A DNA stretch of 64,000 nucleotides from Roseovarius azorensis (GCF_900109455.1 NZ_FOAG01000002.1:186001-250000); one strand, 5' to 3'. Counted from the stretch's first letter, positions 1-10,751 are shown. A program made the numbers and translations. Notes: generated by a model not told the origin, from the letters alone.

Positions 1-471
1 ATCGTTCGGCAACCCTGCCACCATATCCTTGTCAGGAAAAAGGATCATGAGATGCGGACCTTCCTGAACCCAGACCCCGCCGTCGTTATGATCCGTTGCC
101 ATCGGATCCGCGTTGTTGACCATCGCGTCGCCGGCCAGCATGTAGGATATCCCGATCACGTCAGTCGTGAATGTCCCGCCAGACGATATCGCCTCCATCC
201 ACTTCATCCAGACGGCATCATTGCACATCGGGTGGGTATCGCCCGGAATCAGAGGGATGCCGGGAAAACACACCCAGCCATTCGTTCCTTGCTGCAGGAG
301 CGTCCCATCAAGATCCAGAAACGTAGCGTTATCAGAAATATCCGGCGGCGCTGCCGTTCTGGCCCGTTTGATCTTGTCGGCGGTCGTTTCCGCATTTGCA
401 CCGGACGCTATCAGTGAAACAAGTGACGCAACGAACGCGCCTTTCACGGCGGGGTGGTTGATCTGAAACAT
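1..471 (-). CDS. Conserved exported protein of unknown function (C-terminus cut by window edge)
   Basis: The frame stays open from an ATG at 471 down to base 1, so the gene continues outside the window; 157 codons are visible. The N-terminus is a classic Sec signal peptide: a short basic start, a hydrophobic stretch (about residues 10-24) and an Ala-rich cleavage region near ANAET at residues 26-30. The mature part contains NGWVCFPG, PMCND and WMKWMEA segments with two conserved-looking cysteines, which I associate with uncharacterised alphaproteobacterial exported proteins. A DLDGT string occurs, but no other HAD feature is visible, so I assign no enzymatic role. The downstream neighbour cysK is on the same strand and starts outside this gene, so no operon can be claimed. 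Confidence 0.75.
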   Translation of the reverse strand, partial: MFQINHPAVKGAFVASLVSLIASGANAETTADKIKRARTAAPPDISDNATFLDLDGTLLQQGTNGWVCFPGIPLIPGDTHPMCNDAVWMKWMEAISSGGTFTTDVIGISYMLAGDAMVNNADPMATDHNDGGVWVQEGPHLMILFPDKDMVAGLPND

Positions 472-509
472 TGCGTAAATTCCTTATGATAGTGGGTTGA
501 TATTGTGTG

Positions 510-1598
510 TCAGCCGGTCGCCATCCGGTATCCCGGCGTCGAAAGCGACAGTGCGTGCTCCTCGTCATCCATGTCTTCGGGAATACCCTCGAAAAGCGGC
601 GTGGTCAGATACCGCTCGCCGGTGTCGGGCAACATGGCGAGGATCACCGATCCTTTTGGTGCCCGTTCCGCGATCTGCATGGCGACGGCGAAGCTTGCCC
701 CGCCCGAGACGCCGGTCAGGATGCCTTCGCGCGCCGCCAACCTCTTCGCCCAGACAATGCCGTCCGCGCCAGAAACCGCGATCAGATCGTCGTATCCCCC
801 GTTATCCAGCGCCTCCTGCAACACCAGCGGGATGAAATCGGGCGTCCAGCCCTGGATCGGATGCGGCTCGAAGGCGGGATGGCTGACTGCGGGCGAGCCG
901 TCCGTGCCGCGTTCCTGCGCCACGCCGCTTGCGATCAGTGCGGCATTCGCGGGTTCGCTCAGAATGATCCTTGTCTCCGGCCGCTCCCTGCGCAGCACGC
1001 GGGCCAGCCCCGTGACCGTGCCACCTGTACCATATCCGGTCACCACATAGTCCAGCCGGTCACCCGCGAAATCACCAAGGATCTCCCGGGCGGTGGTCGC
1101 TTCGTGAATGTCGGCATTGGCCGATGTCTCGAACTGGCGGGCAAGGAACCAGCCGTGTTTTTCGGCGAGTTCGACCGCCTTCATGTACATGCCGGTGCCT
1201 TTCTGCGCGCGTGGCGTCAGCACCACCTTCGCGCCCAGCATCCGCATCAGTCGCCGCCGTTCGACCGAGAAGCTGTCGGCCATGGTCACCACCAGTGGAT
1301 AACCCTTCTGCGCACATACCATCGCAAGCCCGATGCCGGTATTGCCGCTGGTCGCCTCGACAACGGTCTGGCCTGGCCGCAGGGTCCCCGCCCTCTCTGC
1401 CGCCTCGATGATATTCAGCGCCAGCCGATCCTTGACCGAGGCCAGCGGGTTGAAGAACTCGGCCTTGACGTAAACCCTGACGCCTGCCGGTGCGATATTG
1501 TTCACACGGATCACCGGCGTGTCACCGACCGTGTCGAGGATCGAGTCGAAAAGGCGCCCGCGCCCGGTCGTGGTCCGAATACCCGCTTGCTTTAACAT
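510..1598 (-). CDS. cysK: Cysteine synthase family PLP enzyme (O-acetylserine sulfhydrylase)
   Basis: This cytoplasmic enzyme would make L-cysteine from O-acetylserine and sulfide. The Schiff-base lysine lies in NPLASVKDR (Lys56), the substrate loop TSGNTG is at about residues 83-88, and the PLP phosphate-binding glycine loop GYGTGGTVTG lies in the second half. The length of 362 residues is slightly longer than the usual 310-330 because of a C-terminal extension of about 40 residues (EGIPEDMDDEEHALS). I chose the ATG at 1598 because an AGGGAGCGG ribosome site precedes it by about 8 nt; the frame is open further upstream to 1661 but that extension (MTQRCDGQ) does not look like family sequence. 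A cystathionine beta-synthase-like or O-phosphoserine-using member cannot be excluded. Confidence 0.88.
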   Translation of the reverse strand: MLKQAGIRTTTGRGRLFDSILDTVGDTPVIRVNNIAPAGVRVYVKAEFFNPLASVKDRLALNIIEAAERAGTLRPGQTVVEATSGNTGIGLAMVCAQKGYPLVVTMADSFSVERRRLMRMLGAKVVLTPRAQKGTGMYMKAVELAEKHGWFLARQFETSANADIHEATTAREILGDFAGDRLDYVVTGYGTGGTVTGLARVLRRERPETRIILSEPANAALIASGVAQERGTDGSPAVSHPAFEPHPIQGWTPDFIPLVLQEALDNGGYDDLIAVSGADGIVWAKRLAAREGILTGVSGGASFAVAMQIAERAPKGSVILAMLPDTGERYLTTPLFEGIPEDMDDEEHALSLSTPGYRMATG

Positions 1599-1837
1599 CT
1601 GAGTCCGCTCCCTGTTGGTTGACTGGATTATGCTTGCCTGACCATCGCAGCGCTGCGTCACACCCGGACAGCGCCAGTTGATCCGCGCGTCGCCGACAGG
1701 ATCGACATGTTGAACGACACCTCGGCCAAGGCGATTACGGTATGACTAAAGGAATCTTGACCGATTTTCCCCCGAGAAGCTTGACGCCTTTCTGAAGTTT
1801 TCCTGTAGAGAGCCGAATTTCTGCGGTATTCTACTTT

Positions 1838-3388
1838 ATGGCATGGCGGTTCGGCGAATTCACACTGGACCCGGACGGGTTCGATCTCTGCCGGAACGGA
1901 CAGCCGGTTCGGGCAGAGCCGCAGGTGCTGGATCTCGTCATCCATCTGATCCGACATCGTGACCGGATGGTCAGCAAAGACGAGATCGCAAGGGTTGTCT
2001 GGAACGGAAGACCTGTCTCGGACGCCAGCATCTCCAGTCGTATCCGGTCGGCGCGCAAGGCACTTTGCGACAGTGGAAAGGACCAGACCGTCATCCGGAC
2101 GGTTCATCGGCGCGGTTTCCGTTTTCTTGCCGAAGTAACCGAAATCGTCGCAGCCCGGCCTGCAAGCACCGAACAACCGGCGGGTTCGGAAAATGCCGAG
2201 TTTTCGCGCCCGTCGATTGCGGTGCTGCCCTTTCGCCCGCTCGGAGCCACACCCGACCTTTCAGTCCTTGCCGAGGCGATCCCGCATGAGATCATCCAGG
2301 CCCTGTCGCGTCTGCGCTGGTTGGCGGTGATCGCGCGCGGATCGTCCTTTCGCTTCGGCGGGTCCGGGAACAACCTCGATCTGGTTGGCACCGCACTGGG
2401 TGCGGGATATGTCCTCTCCGGTACGATTGAATTGGCTGGCAACAGCATCGTCGTCATTCTTGAACTGGCCGATGCCGGGCGCGGCGAAGTGATCTGGGGC
2501 GATCGGTTGACCGCCCCCAAAACCGAGATCGAGGAGCTTCGACAGCGCATCGTCGCGCAAGTCGTGACCGCGCTCGACCTTCGTGTGCCGCAAAACGAAG
2601 CACGACTCGCCAGTCTGGCCGGTGTCGAACAACTTGACGCCTGGAAGGTCTTTCACCTGGGTCTGAGCCAGCTCTATCGCTTTACCCCGGCGGCAAACGA
2701 AACTGCCAAAGGTCATTTTCAACGCGCGATCGCTCTGGATCCACGCTTTGCACGGGCCCACGCGGGACTGTCATTCACACGCTTTCTGGATGCCTTTCTT
2801 CACCTCGGCACGGATGATCGGGAAGCGTCCATGGCAGCGCGGCGCCATGCCGAATGGGGTCTGGAACTCGATCCGCTCGACCCCTTCACGCATTACACGA
2901 TGGGCCGCTCTTTTTGGTTGACTGGCGAACCCGAGGTCGCGGCAGGATGGTTGCACCGCGCCGTCGAATTGAACCCGAACTATGCGCAGGGCCATTACGC
3001 CGGTGCCTTCACTGCTATGCTGACCGGCAATACCGCAGCGGTCGGAACCGGACTCGATATCGCGCTCAGCCTTAGTCCGCTCGATCCGCTGCTTTATGGC
3101 ATGCACGGGGTGCGCGCGCTGTCACTGCTCCGGGTCGGTGACACGCGGGCGGCCGCCCGCTGGGCAGACCGCGCCGCGACAACGCCAGGGGCGCATTATC
3201 TGATCGCGATGATCGCAGCCATCGCCAACGGTCTTGACGGCCGCCACCAGCAAGCCGCCCGCTGGCGACAGGAAGCACGCCGTCGCAAGCCCGAAGCCTG
3301 CGCCACCCATTTCCTCGCGGCGTTCCCGATGGTGGACGGCGACGCGCGCGTCCAGCTTCAAGACGAGTTGCAGCGGCAGGGATTCTGA
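1838..3388 (+). CDS. Winged-helix (OmpR/CadC-type) regulator with TolB-like and TPR domains
   Basis: Residues 1-100 form an OmpR/PhoB-type winged helix (FGEFTLDP, VWNGRPVSDASISS, IRTVHRRGFRFLAEV). A SIAVLPFRPLG segment at about residue 128 begins the TolB-N-like domain that commonly follows such winged helices in proteobacterial adenylate-cyclase-like and CadC-like regulators. The remainder is helical TPR-like sequence (e.g. AKGHFQRAIALDPRFARAHAGLS and AVELNPNYAQGHYAGAF). I see no hydrophobic segment long enough for a membrane anchor, so unlike CadC it is probably cytosolic. No clear Shine-Dalgarno precedes the ATG; the leader from 1662 to 1837 has no recognisable operator. The target is unknown; the convergent ThDP enzyme is next door but not co-transcribed. 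Confidence 0.8.
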   Translation: MAWRFGEFTLDPDGFDLCRNGQPVRAEPQVLDLVIHLIRHRDRMVSKDEIARVVWNGRPVSDASISSRIRSARKALCDSGKDQTVIRTVHRRGFRFLAEVTEIVAARPASTEQPAGSENAEFSRPSIAVLPFRPLGATPDLSVLAEAIPHEIIQALSRLRWLAVIARGSSFRFGGSGNNLDLVGTALGAGYVLSGTIELAGNSIVVILELADAGRGEVIWGDRLTAPKTEIEELRQRIVAQVVTALDLRVPQNEARLASLAGVEQLDAWKVFHLGLSQLYRFTPAANETAKGHFQRAIALDPRFARAHAGLSFTRFLDAFLHLGTDDREASMAARRHAEWGLELDPLDPFTHYTMGRSFWLTGEPEVAAGWLHRAVELNPNYAQGHYAGAFTAMLTGNTAAVGTGLDIALSLSPLDPLLYGMHGVRALSLLRVGDTRAAARWADRAATTPGAHYLIAMIAAIANGLDGRHQQAARWRQEARRRKPEACATHFLAAFPMVDGDARVQLQDELQRQGF

Positions 3389-3488
3389 GCTACGAAGATC
3401 GCCACTCACGGCGAAAGATCGCAGCAATTTCCGCAACGATCACAAACGCTTCCACGACCTGACCAAGGACCGGAGCTATGAACCCGAT

Positions 3489-5174
3489 CTAACCCTTCGT
3501 CCGCGCGGCAAGCGCCGCTTCGCGCATCTGGCTAAGGCTGGCGCGCGGGGTCAGCGCCTCGGGCGAAATCGCCAGATCGAGCAGCGCGCCGGTATCGGAG
3601 GCGCGCGCGCGGTCAAACGCCGCCGCAAACGCCTCGGTATCCTCGACCCGCTCGGCATGAAACCCGTAGGCCCGCGCCAGCGCCACGAAATCGGGATTGA
3701 CCATCGTCGTCCCCGACACGCGCGTCGGATAATTACGTTCCTGATGCGCGCGGATCGTGCCGTAAATGCCGTTGTTGAGCACCAGAATGATTGGTTGCGC
3801 ACCCGCCTGCCGGGCCGTCGCCAGTTCCTGACAGGTCATCTGGAAATCACCGTCACCCGCGAAGCAGACTACCTCTCTCTCCGGGTGAACCAGTTTGGCC
3901 GCGATCGCCGCCGGCACGCCATAGCCCATCGCCCCCGATTGCGGCCCCAGCAATCGCGCGCGCGCGCCATATTTCAGGAATCGCCCCGACCAGATCGCGA
4001 AATTTCCGGCACCATTAGTGATGATCGCATCCTCGGACAGCACCGCGCGCAGATGCGCCGTCACCTTGCCCATATCGACCGGCGAGGGCAGATCCGGCAG
4101 ATCGAACCCCGCCTCCCAGGCCGCGCGCCCCTCTGTGCGCCATGTCGCCCAATCGCCCCGCACCGGCCCCGCCGCCGCCAGCGCGCCGACAAAGGCATTC
4201 GGCCCCGCCTGAATGCCCAGAACCGGCTGATACACCTTGCCCAGTTCCAGATCGGAGGCATGCACGTGGATCAGCCGCTGTTTCGGCTGAGGCACATCAA
4301 GCAGCGTGTAGCCATCGGTCGAATTCTCGCCAAAGCGGTTGTTGAGCGCGAGGATCACATCCGCCTCGGCGATCAGCCGCCTTACCGCTGGCACCATGCC
4401 CACCCCCGCCTCACCGCAAAAGACGGATGAATGATTGTCGAACTGATCCTGATAGCGAAAGACCGACACCACCGGGATGTCCGACCCTTCGGCAAATGCC
4501 TGCAATGCCGCGCGGCCCGCCTCCGACCAGTTGCAACCGCCATAAAGGATTAGGGGTCGCTGCGCGTCTTGCAGCAGCCTGCGCGCCTTTTGCAGTGCCT
4601 CCGTGGCGGGTGCGGCCTCGGGATACTCCCCCGGCCCGGTCAGGGGCGCGATGTCCGTAAGGCTGGTCAGCATGTCCTCGGGCAGCGCAACCACCACCGG
4701 GCCGGGCCGACCGGTCAGGGCGGTTTTCCATGCCCGCGCGGTGATCTCGGGGATGCGCGTCACATCGTCGATCTCGACCGCCCACTTGACCATCGTGCCG
4801 AACACGGCGCGGTAATCGACCTCCTGAAACGCCTCGCGCCCTTTCATGGAGGTCGCCACCTGCCCGACGAACAGGATCATCGGCGCGCTGTCCTGCATCG
4901 CGGTATGCACACCGATAGAGGCATTGGTTGCCCCCGGCCCGCGCGTGACCCAGCAGATGCCGGGTGATCCGGTCAGCTTGCCATAGGCGGCGGCCATGAA
5001 GGCGGCACCCCCCTCCTGTCGGCACAGCGTGAAATCAAGACGCCCCGCCGTATCGTGCAGCGCATCGAGCACCGCCAGATAGCTTTCGCCCGGCACACCG
5101 AATGTGTGTCGCGCCCCAAGCGCCAGCAAACAGTCCACCAGAAGCTGACCGCCATTGCGCCTGTTGTCCGACAT
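3489..5174 (-). CDS. ThDP-dependent enzyme, acetolactate synthase large-subunit-like
   Basis: The protein has the three-domain layout of the acetolactate synthase / benzoylformate decarboxylase superfamily. The cofactor-activating glutamate is in LCRQEGGAAF (Glu54), followed by WVTRGPGATNASIGVHTA, a central nucleotide-binding domain, and the ThDP motif beginning GDGDFQMTCQE and ending LNNGIYG in the C-terminal third. It has 561 residues, normal for the family. I chose the ATG at 5174 because AAAGGA precedes it at good spacing and homologous sequence begins there; the open frame to 5336 is spurious. There is no regulatory small subunit (ilvH) beside it, so the substrate is unknown and a housekeeping role in valine synthesis is unlikely. 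A decarboxylase or a sulfoacetaldehyde/oxalyl-type role remains possible. Confidence 0.85.
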   Translation of the reverse strand: MSDNRRNGGQLLVDCLLALGARHTFGVPGESYLAVLDALHDTAGRLDFTLCRQEGGAAFMAAAYGKLTGSPGICWVTRGPGATNASIGVHTAMQDSAPMILFVGQVATSMKGREAFQEVDYRAVFGTMVKWAVEIDDVTRIPEITARAWKTALTGRPGPVVVALPEDMLTSLTDIAPLTGPGEYPEAAPATEALQKARRLLQDAQRPLILYGGCNWSEAGRAALQAFAEGSDIPVVSVFRYQDQFDNHSSVFCGEAGVGMVPAVRRLIAEADVILALNNRFGENSTDGYTLLDVPQPKQRLIHVHASDLELGKVYQPVLGIQAGPNAFVGALAAAGPVRGDWATWRTEGRAAWEAGFDLPDLPSPVDMGKVTAHLRAVLSEDAIITNGAGNFAIWSGRFLKYGARARLLGPQSGAMGYGVPAAIAAKLVHPEREVVCFAGDGDFQMTCQELATARQAGAQPIILVLNNGIYGTIRAHQERNYPTRVSGTTMVNPDFVALARAYGFHAERVEDTEAFAAAFDRARASDTGALLDLAISPEALTPRASLSQMREAALAARTKG

Positions 5175-5313
5175 CACCCGATCCTTTCTCTTGCTCCGCG
5201 CCAAGCTGACCCATCGGGCGGGGCAAAGACAAGCCCCGATTTCGCCCACTTGCCGCCCGCTGCCGGACTGCGCATAGTCGCGCCATACCGCCGCCGACAC
5301 TGTGAGAAACGCC

Positions 5314-5757
5314 ATGCCCTCACCCCGCCTAGCCACCCGCGCCGTGATCGTCCATGACCACCGCCTGCTATTGGTGAACGCCTATGCCGATGCCGCCAGC
5401 ACGCTCTGGTGTGCGCCCGGCGGCGGGGTAGTGGCGGGGCAATCCCTGCCCGAGAACCTGATGCGCGAGGTGCATGAAGAAACGGGCCTGCAGATCCGCG
5501 TCGGCGCGCCCTGCCTGGTCAACGAATTCCATTCCCCCGAGACCGGATTTCATCAGGTCGAGGTGTTCTTTCGCTGCACCCTGATCTCGGGCATGCTCAG
5601 CGACACATGGCAGGATCCCGAGGATATCGTGACCCGCCGCCGCTGGATCACCCGCGACGGCATGGCGGGATTGCGGTTCAAACCCGACAGCCTTGCCGAC
5701 GTGGCCTTCAACCGCGGCATGGGCTATGATCCGCTCGAAATCATCGTGCCGCCCTGA
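5314..5757 (+). CDS. Nudix hydrolase
   Basis: A 147-residue single-domain Nudix protein that would hydrolyse a nucleoside-diphosphate-linked substrate. The Nudix box spans GGGVVAGQSL to REVHEETGL at about residues 36-60. The catalytic REVHEETG portion is intact, while the first glutamate of the consensus is a glutamine (GQSL), a common tolerated variant. I prefer the ATG at 5314, preceded by GAGAAA, to the in-frame GTG at 5302. It is transcribed divergently from the ThDP enzyme and overlaps the convergent EamA gene by 17 bp at its 3' end. The substrate cannot be told from sequence. Confidence 0.85.
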   Translation: MPSPRLATRAVIVHDHRLLLVNAYADAASTLWCAPGGGVVAGQSLPENLMREVHEETGLQIRVGAPCLVNEFHSPETGFHQVEVFFRCTLISGMLSDTWQDPEDIVTRRRWITRDGMAGLRFKPDSLADVAFNRGMGYDPLEIIVPP

Positions 5758-6604
5758 TCCTGTGCAGGGGCAGAATCGAAATCGCCACACCGCCCAGGAC
5801 CACGGCGCTGGCCGCGATGAATTCCAGGCTCAGGCTCTCGGCCAGGAATATCATGCCGCCACCCATGGCGATCACCGGCACCGTCAGTTGCGCCACCGCC
5901 GCCACCGACGCGGGCAGGCGCGGCAATACCGTATACCACAGCGCATAACCCAGCCCCGAGGTCACCGCCCCCGACAGGATCGCCAGCAGCACGCCGTCAG
6001 CGCTCGCGATCATACCCTGTGACCCGGCAGGCAGGACAAGCCCCAGCGCCACCCCCAGCGGCGCCGCCCATATGAAATTCGCCGCCGTCGCCGTCAGCGC
6101 ATCCCCGGTCTTGCGTCCGGTCAGCGAATAGATACCCCATCCCACGCCCGCCGCCGCCATCAGGAACCCGTGCAGCGCGCTAACGTTCGGTCCGGCACCC
6201 GGCCACAAAAGCCAGGCAAGCCCGCCAATCGCCAACCCCGCCCCAAGCCAGCGCCGCCCCGGCATCGCCTCACGCGCGATGATGCCGCCTGCGAACATGG
6301 TGATCTGCACCACGCCAAACAGAATGAGCGCGCCAAGCCCGGCATCAAGCCCCCTGTAGGCACCCGAGAACCCATAGATATAAACCAGCAGCGAGAGCAC
6401 CCCGGCCAGCCGCCCCGGTCCCCGCAGCCGGATCCCCCCGCGCAACAGAACGCACAGCGCCCCCAGCATCACGGCCCCGGCCAACAGCCGGACCGAGCCG
6501 AATGTCACGTCATCGATCGTGCCCCCGGCAACCGCCATCCGGTTCAGCACCGAATTGGCGGCAAAGGCGGTCATGGTCAGGGCGATCAGAAGAAACAGGC
6601 GCAT
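5741..6604 (-). CDS. EamA/DMT-family transporter
   Basis: A 287-residue inner-membrane protein of the drug/metabolite transporter superfamily with about ten hydrophobic helices arranged as two EamA repeats (first repeat beginning MRLFLLIALTMTAFAANSVL, second beginning ALHGFLMAAAGVGWGIYSL). These proteins typically export amino acids or other small metabolites by antiport or uniport. The ATG at 6604 is chosen because it begins the first helix; the upstream residues to 6655 are hydrophilic and lack a ribosome site. It lies just downstream of the groESL terminator, so it needs its own promoter. The substrate is unknown. Confidence 0.85.
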   Translation of the reverse strand: MRLFLLIALTMTAFAANSVLNRMAVAGGTIDDVTFGSVRLLAGAVMLGALCVLLRGGIRLRGPGRLAGVLSLLVYIYGFSGAYRGLDAGLGALILFGVVQITMFAGGIIAREAMPGRRWLGAGLAIGGLAWLLWPGAGPNVSALHGFLMAAAGVGWGIYSLTGRKTGDALTATAANFIWAAPLGVALGLVLPAGSQGMIASADGVLLAILSGAVTSGLGYALWYTVLPRLPASVAAVAQLTVPVIAMGGGMIFLAESLSLEFIAASAVVLGGVAISILPLHRIRAAR

Positions 6605-6718
6605 ACCACTCTTGCTATCCAACTTTGTCCAGATAGAACAGCCATGCTGTTGCAAAACCCCGGCGTTTCACCGTTCCAAAATACTCATGCTGCAACGCGG
6701 CCCCGCGCAACACACAAC

Positions 6719-6744
6719 AAAAAAGGGCCGCCCGAAGGCGACCC
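6719..6744 (-). terminator. Intrinsic terminator of groESL
   Basis: Read on the minus strand, the sequence folds into a GGGtCGCC-TTCG-GGCGgCCC stem with a stable UUCG-type tetraloop and runs into six T residues. It lies about 27 nt downstream of the groEL stop codon. Confidence 0.85.
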
Positions 6745-6770
6745 CAATTCGTATTTCCCGGAACGGGAGC

Positions 6771-8453
<1,683 letters not shown>

Positions 8454-8469
8454 TCACGAAGCGCGGCGT

Positions 8470-8781
8470 TCAGGCGGCTTTCGCGGCCTTGTCGCTGGTG
8501 ATGATGCCCAGAATGTCGCTCTCTTTCATGATCAACAGCTCTTCGCCCTCGACCGTCACCTCGGTGCCCGACCATTTGCCGAACAGGATACGGTCGCCGG
8601 CCTTGACGGCCATCGCGATCAGTTCGCCATTGTCCTTGCGGGCGCCTTCGCCGCAGGCAACAACCTGACCTTCGCTGGGTTTTTCTTTTGCGCTGTCGGG
8701 GATGATCAGCCCGCCTGCGGTTTTCTCTTCGCTTTCAACGCGGCGGACAAGCACGCGGTCATGCAGCGGTTTAAATGCCAT
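8470..8781 (-). CDS. groES: Co-chaperonin GroES (10 kDa)
   Basis: This is the lid of the GroEL chamber. The protein starts [16 protein letters not shown], has the mobile loop [18 protein letters not shown] and ends with an Ala/Lys-rich tail (SDKAAKAA); at 103 residues it is slightly longer than average. The ATG at 8781 has GGAG upstream and matches the universal GroES start, so the longer in-frame extension to 8802 is rejected. It is first in the groES-groEL operon. Confidence 0.97.
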   Translation of the reverse strand: MAFKPLHDRVLVRRVESEEKTAGGLIIPDSAKEKPSEGQVVACGEGARKDNGELIAMAVKAGDRILFGKWSGTEVTVEGEELLIMKESDILGIITSDKAAKAA

Positions 8782-8834
8782 CTCTGAGGCTCCTTGGCTC
8801 AAAGTTACTCCCTATGATCCCTCCGAGGGGATCG

Positions 8835-8861
8835 TTAGCACTCAGGTCCATAGAGTGCTAA
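8835..8861. promoter_or_regulatory. CIRCE element (HrcA operator)
   Basis: TTAGCACTC, a 9-nt spacer and GAGTGCTAA form a perfect match to the CIRCE consensus. It sits directly at the predicted transcription start of groES, so HrcA binding would block the heat-shock operon. hrcA itself is not in the window. Confidence 0.97.
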
Positions 8862-8868
8862 CGGCGCA

Positions 8869-8897
8869 TAGCTAGGGTTTTAGAAGAGCCGAGTCAA
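8869..8897 (-). promoter_or_regulatory. Housekeeping sigma promoter of groESL
   Basis: On the minus strand a TTGACT -35 box (8897-8892), a 17-nt spacer and a TAGCTA -10 box (8874-8869) precede the CIRCE element. The predicted start falls on the first bases of CIRCE, which is the standard geometry for HrcA repression. Confidence 0.75.
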
Positions 8898-9037
8898 CAC
8901 TGAAATCCGATAAAAATTGCCTCTTCGACCAGGCGCATCGGCGGGATTTCATGCCGCAGCGCAGCATCCCGACGTGACAATGGCCTCGCCCCCGCCTATA
9001 AGGCCCGAAACCTCGTATCAACCACAGGATTCCCTTC

Positions 9038-9958
9038 ATGACCACGCTCGTTTTCGGCCACAAGTCGCCCGACACCGATTCCACCGGCTCGCCTGTTCTC
9101 TGGGCCTGGTATCTGAACGAGGTAAAGGGCATCAAGGCCGAGGCCGTGCTTCTGGGCGAGCCCAACACCGAGGCCACCTTCATGTTGCGGAAATGGGATC
9201 TGCCCAAACCGCGCATCATCACCGATATCGACCCGGATCAGCCCTGCGTGATCGTCGACACCAATAACCCCGCCGAGTTGCCCGGTCGGATCAACGCCGC
9301 TGATATTCAGGCCATCATCGACCATCACAAACTGGTCGGCGGACTGGAAACCAAAGGGCCGATCGACATTACCATCCGCCCGTTGGCCTGCACCGCAACG
9401 ATCATGCTCGATCTGATGGGCGAGGCCGCCGCGCAGATGCCCGATTGGGCCAAGGGTGCGGCGCTGACCTGCATTCTCAGCGACACGCTCGCATTCCGCT
9501 CGCCCACCACCACCCCGCATGATCGGGCGACCGCCGAGCGCCTCGCTGCCGATCTGGGCATCTCGATCCCCGACTATGCCGCCGAGATGTTCGCCGCGAA
9601 ATCCGACGTTTCGGCCTTTTCCGATGCCGAACTGCTGCGGATGGACTCCAAGGAATACGAGGTTGCCGGCACGAAATTCCGCGTCAGCGTTCTGGAAACC
9701 ACCGCCCCGACCATCGTGCTGGACCGCAAGGCAAGCCTGGTGGAAACGATGAAAACCGTGGCCGCCGAGGATGGGGTCGATCAGGTGCTGCTCTTTGTGG
9801 TCGATATCCTGAACGAAGAGGCGACGCTTCTGATTCCCAACGATCTGGTCAGGACGCTGGCCGAAAAGAGCTTTGGCGCGCGCGTCTCGGGCGATACGGT
9901 GGTTCTGCCGGGCATCATGAGCCGCAAGAAGCAGATCATTCCCAACCTCAAGCTCTGA
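9038..9958 (+). CDS. ppaC: Manganese-dependent inorganic pyrophosphatase (family II, DHH)
   Basis: The enzyme hydrolyses pyrophosphate to phosphate in the cytoplasm and pulls biosynthetic reactions forward. Family II metal ligands are visible: GHKSPDTDS (His8, Asp12, Asp14), the VDTNN aspartate near residue 74 and the DHH motif IIDHHK at 95-98; the C-terminal substrate-binding SRKKQ is near residue 297. The length of 306 residues is normal. It starts about 175 nt downstream of the groES leader and is transcribed divergently from it. Confidence 0.95.
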   Translation: MTTLVFGHKSPDTDSTGSPVLWAWYLNEVKGIKAEAVLLGEPNTEATFMLRKWDLPKPRIITDIDPDQPCVIVDTNNPAELPGRINAADIQAIIDHHKLVGGLETKGPIDITIRPLACTATIMLDLMGEAAAQMPDWAKGAALTCILSDTLAFRSPTTTPHDRATAERLAADLGISIPDYAAEMFAAKSDVSAFSDAELLRMDSKEYEVAGTKFRVSVLETTAPTIVLDRKASLVETMKTVAAEDGVDQVLLFVVDILNEEATLLIPNDLVRTLAEKSFGARVSGDTVVLPGIMSRKKQIIPNLKL

Positions 9959-9982
9959 GGCACCGCAACCAGCCTTTCGGAG

Positions 9983-10004
9983 AGGGGGCGCGCGCCCCCT
10001 TTTT
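9983..10004 (+). terminator. Intrinsic terminator after ppaC
   Basis: An AGGGGGC/GCCCCCT stem with a GCGC loop is followed by a run of five T residues, 25 nt after the ppaC stop. It separates ppaC from the convergent luxR-type gene. Confidence 0.85.
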
Positions 10005-10025
10005 CAGCGCGTAAAGGTCATTGCA

Positions 10026-10751
10026 TCAGATCACGATCAGCCCGCGTGCCGTGGCCCGCGCAACCGCATGCACCGTGTTCACCGCCCCCAGCTTGAATCG
10101 CGCCGATTCGATATAGACCCTCAGCGTATGCTCCGAGATGCTAAGCGTCTGCGCCACCTGCGCCCGGCTGTATCCCATCGCCAGCAGCGTCAGCCCGTCC
10201 ACCTCGCGCGGCGATAACGGCTGAACCTTGTCGGCGGCCCGGTCCGGCTCGAATTCCAGCGCCCTTTGATTGAACGTATGGGCAATCAGCACCAGATCGC
10301 GCCGGTGGCGCGCGATAAAGGCCTCCCAACTGGCGTCATCGCAATCATGGCTGACCGTGAACAGGGCAAATTGCCCGTTGGGTCCGCGCACCGGCACCGA
10401 ATAGCCCTGATGGCCGATACCATAGGAAATCGCCTCTTGCTGAAAGGCGCGCGCCGCCTTGCCTGACCAATCCAGTTGCTTCCAGTCCACCGGGTGAAAC
10501 CGCTGGTAACAGCCCTGTACGACCGGATCGACCCGCAGATAATCCTGTTCAAGATAGCGGCGCACCCAGATGTCCGGATAGGTGCCGCAACCATATTGGT
10601 CCCCGGTCGCGCTGACCCAGTGATAGACCATGTGATCGACGCGGTGAAAATCGCGCAGCTGCCCGATGAGCCGTTGCAGATCCTCCAGATCAGAGGCCCG
10701 TTCGACAGCCTCCAGCAATGTCTCCAGCCGCACGGGCGGGGCCGCGTTCAT
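10026..10751 (-). CDS. LuxR-family regulator with autoinducer-binding domain
   Basis: This 241-residue protein has the layout of acyl-homoserine-lactone receptors. The N-terminal domain keeps the invariant set Trp62, Tyr66, Asp75, Pro76 and Trp90 (WVRRYLEQDYLRVDP...VDW) plus a conserved glycine near 123-126. A GerE-type helix-turn-helix follows (LSPREVDGLTLLAMGYSRAQ) and the protein ends in the recognition region. The ATG at 10751 has an AAGGA-type site upstream. No luxI synthase is visible in the window, so locally it is a solo. Its start lies inside the upstream small gene, suggesting translational coupling. The ligand could be an AHL or an unrelated signal. Confidence 0.9.
   Translation of the reverse strand: MNAAPPVRLETLLEAVERASDLEDLQRLIGQLRDFHRVDHMVYHWVSATGDQYGCGTYPDIWVRRYLEQDYLRVDPVVQGCYQRFHPVDWKQLDWSGKAARAFQQEAISYGIGHQGYSVPVRGPNGQFALFTVSHDCDDASWEAFIARHRRDLVLIAHTFNQRALEFEPDRAADKVQPLSPREVDGLTLLAMGYSRAQVAQTLSISEHTLRVYIESARFKLGAVNTVHAVARATARGLIVI

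Noticed and set aside
1-471. HAD-like phosphatase motif (DLDGT) in the exported protein
   Set aside because: The other HAD motifs (Thr/Ser, Lys, second Asp pair) are not visible and the motif lies in a secreted protein with a different conserved pattern.
507-1595. Long plus-strand open frame opposite cysK
   Set aside because: It is an antisense shadow of the third-codon G/C bias of cysK. Its product is rich in Arg, His and Pro with no domain.
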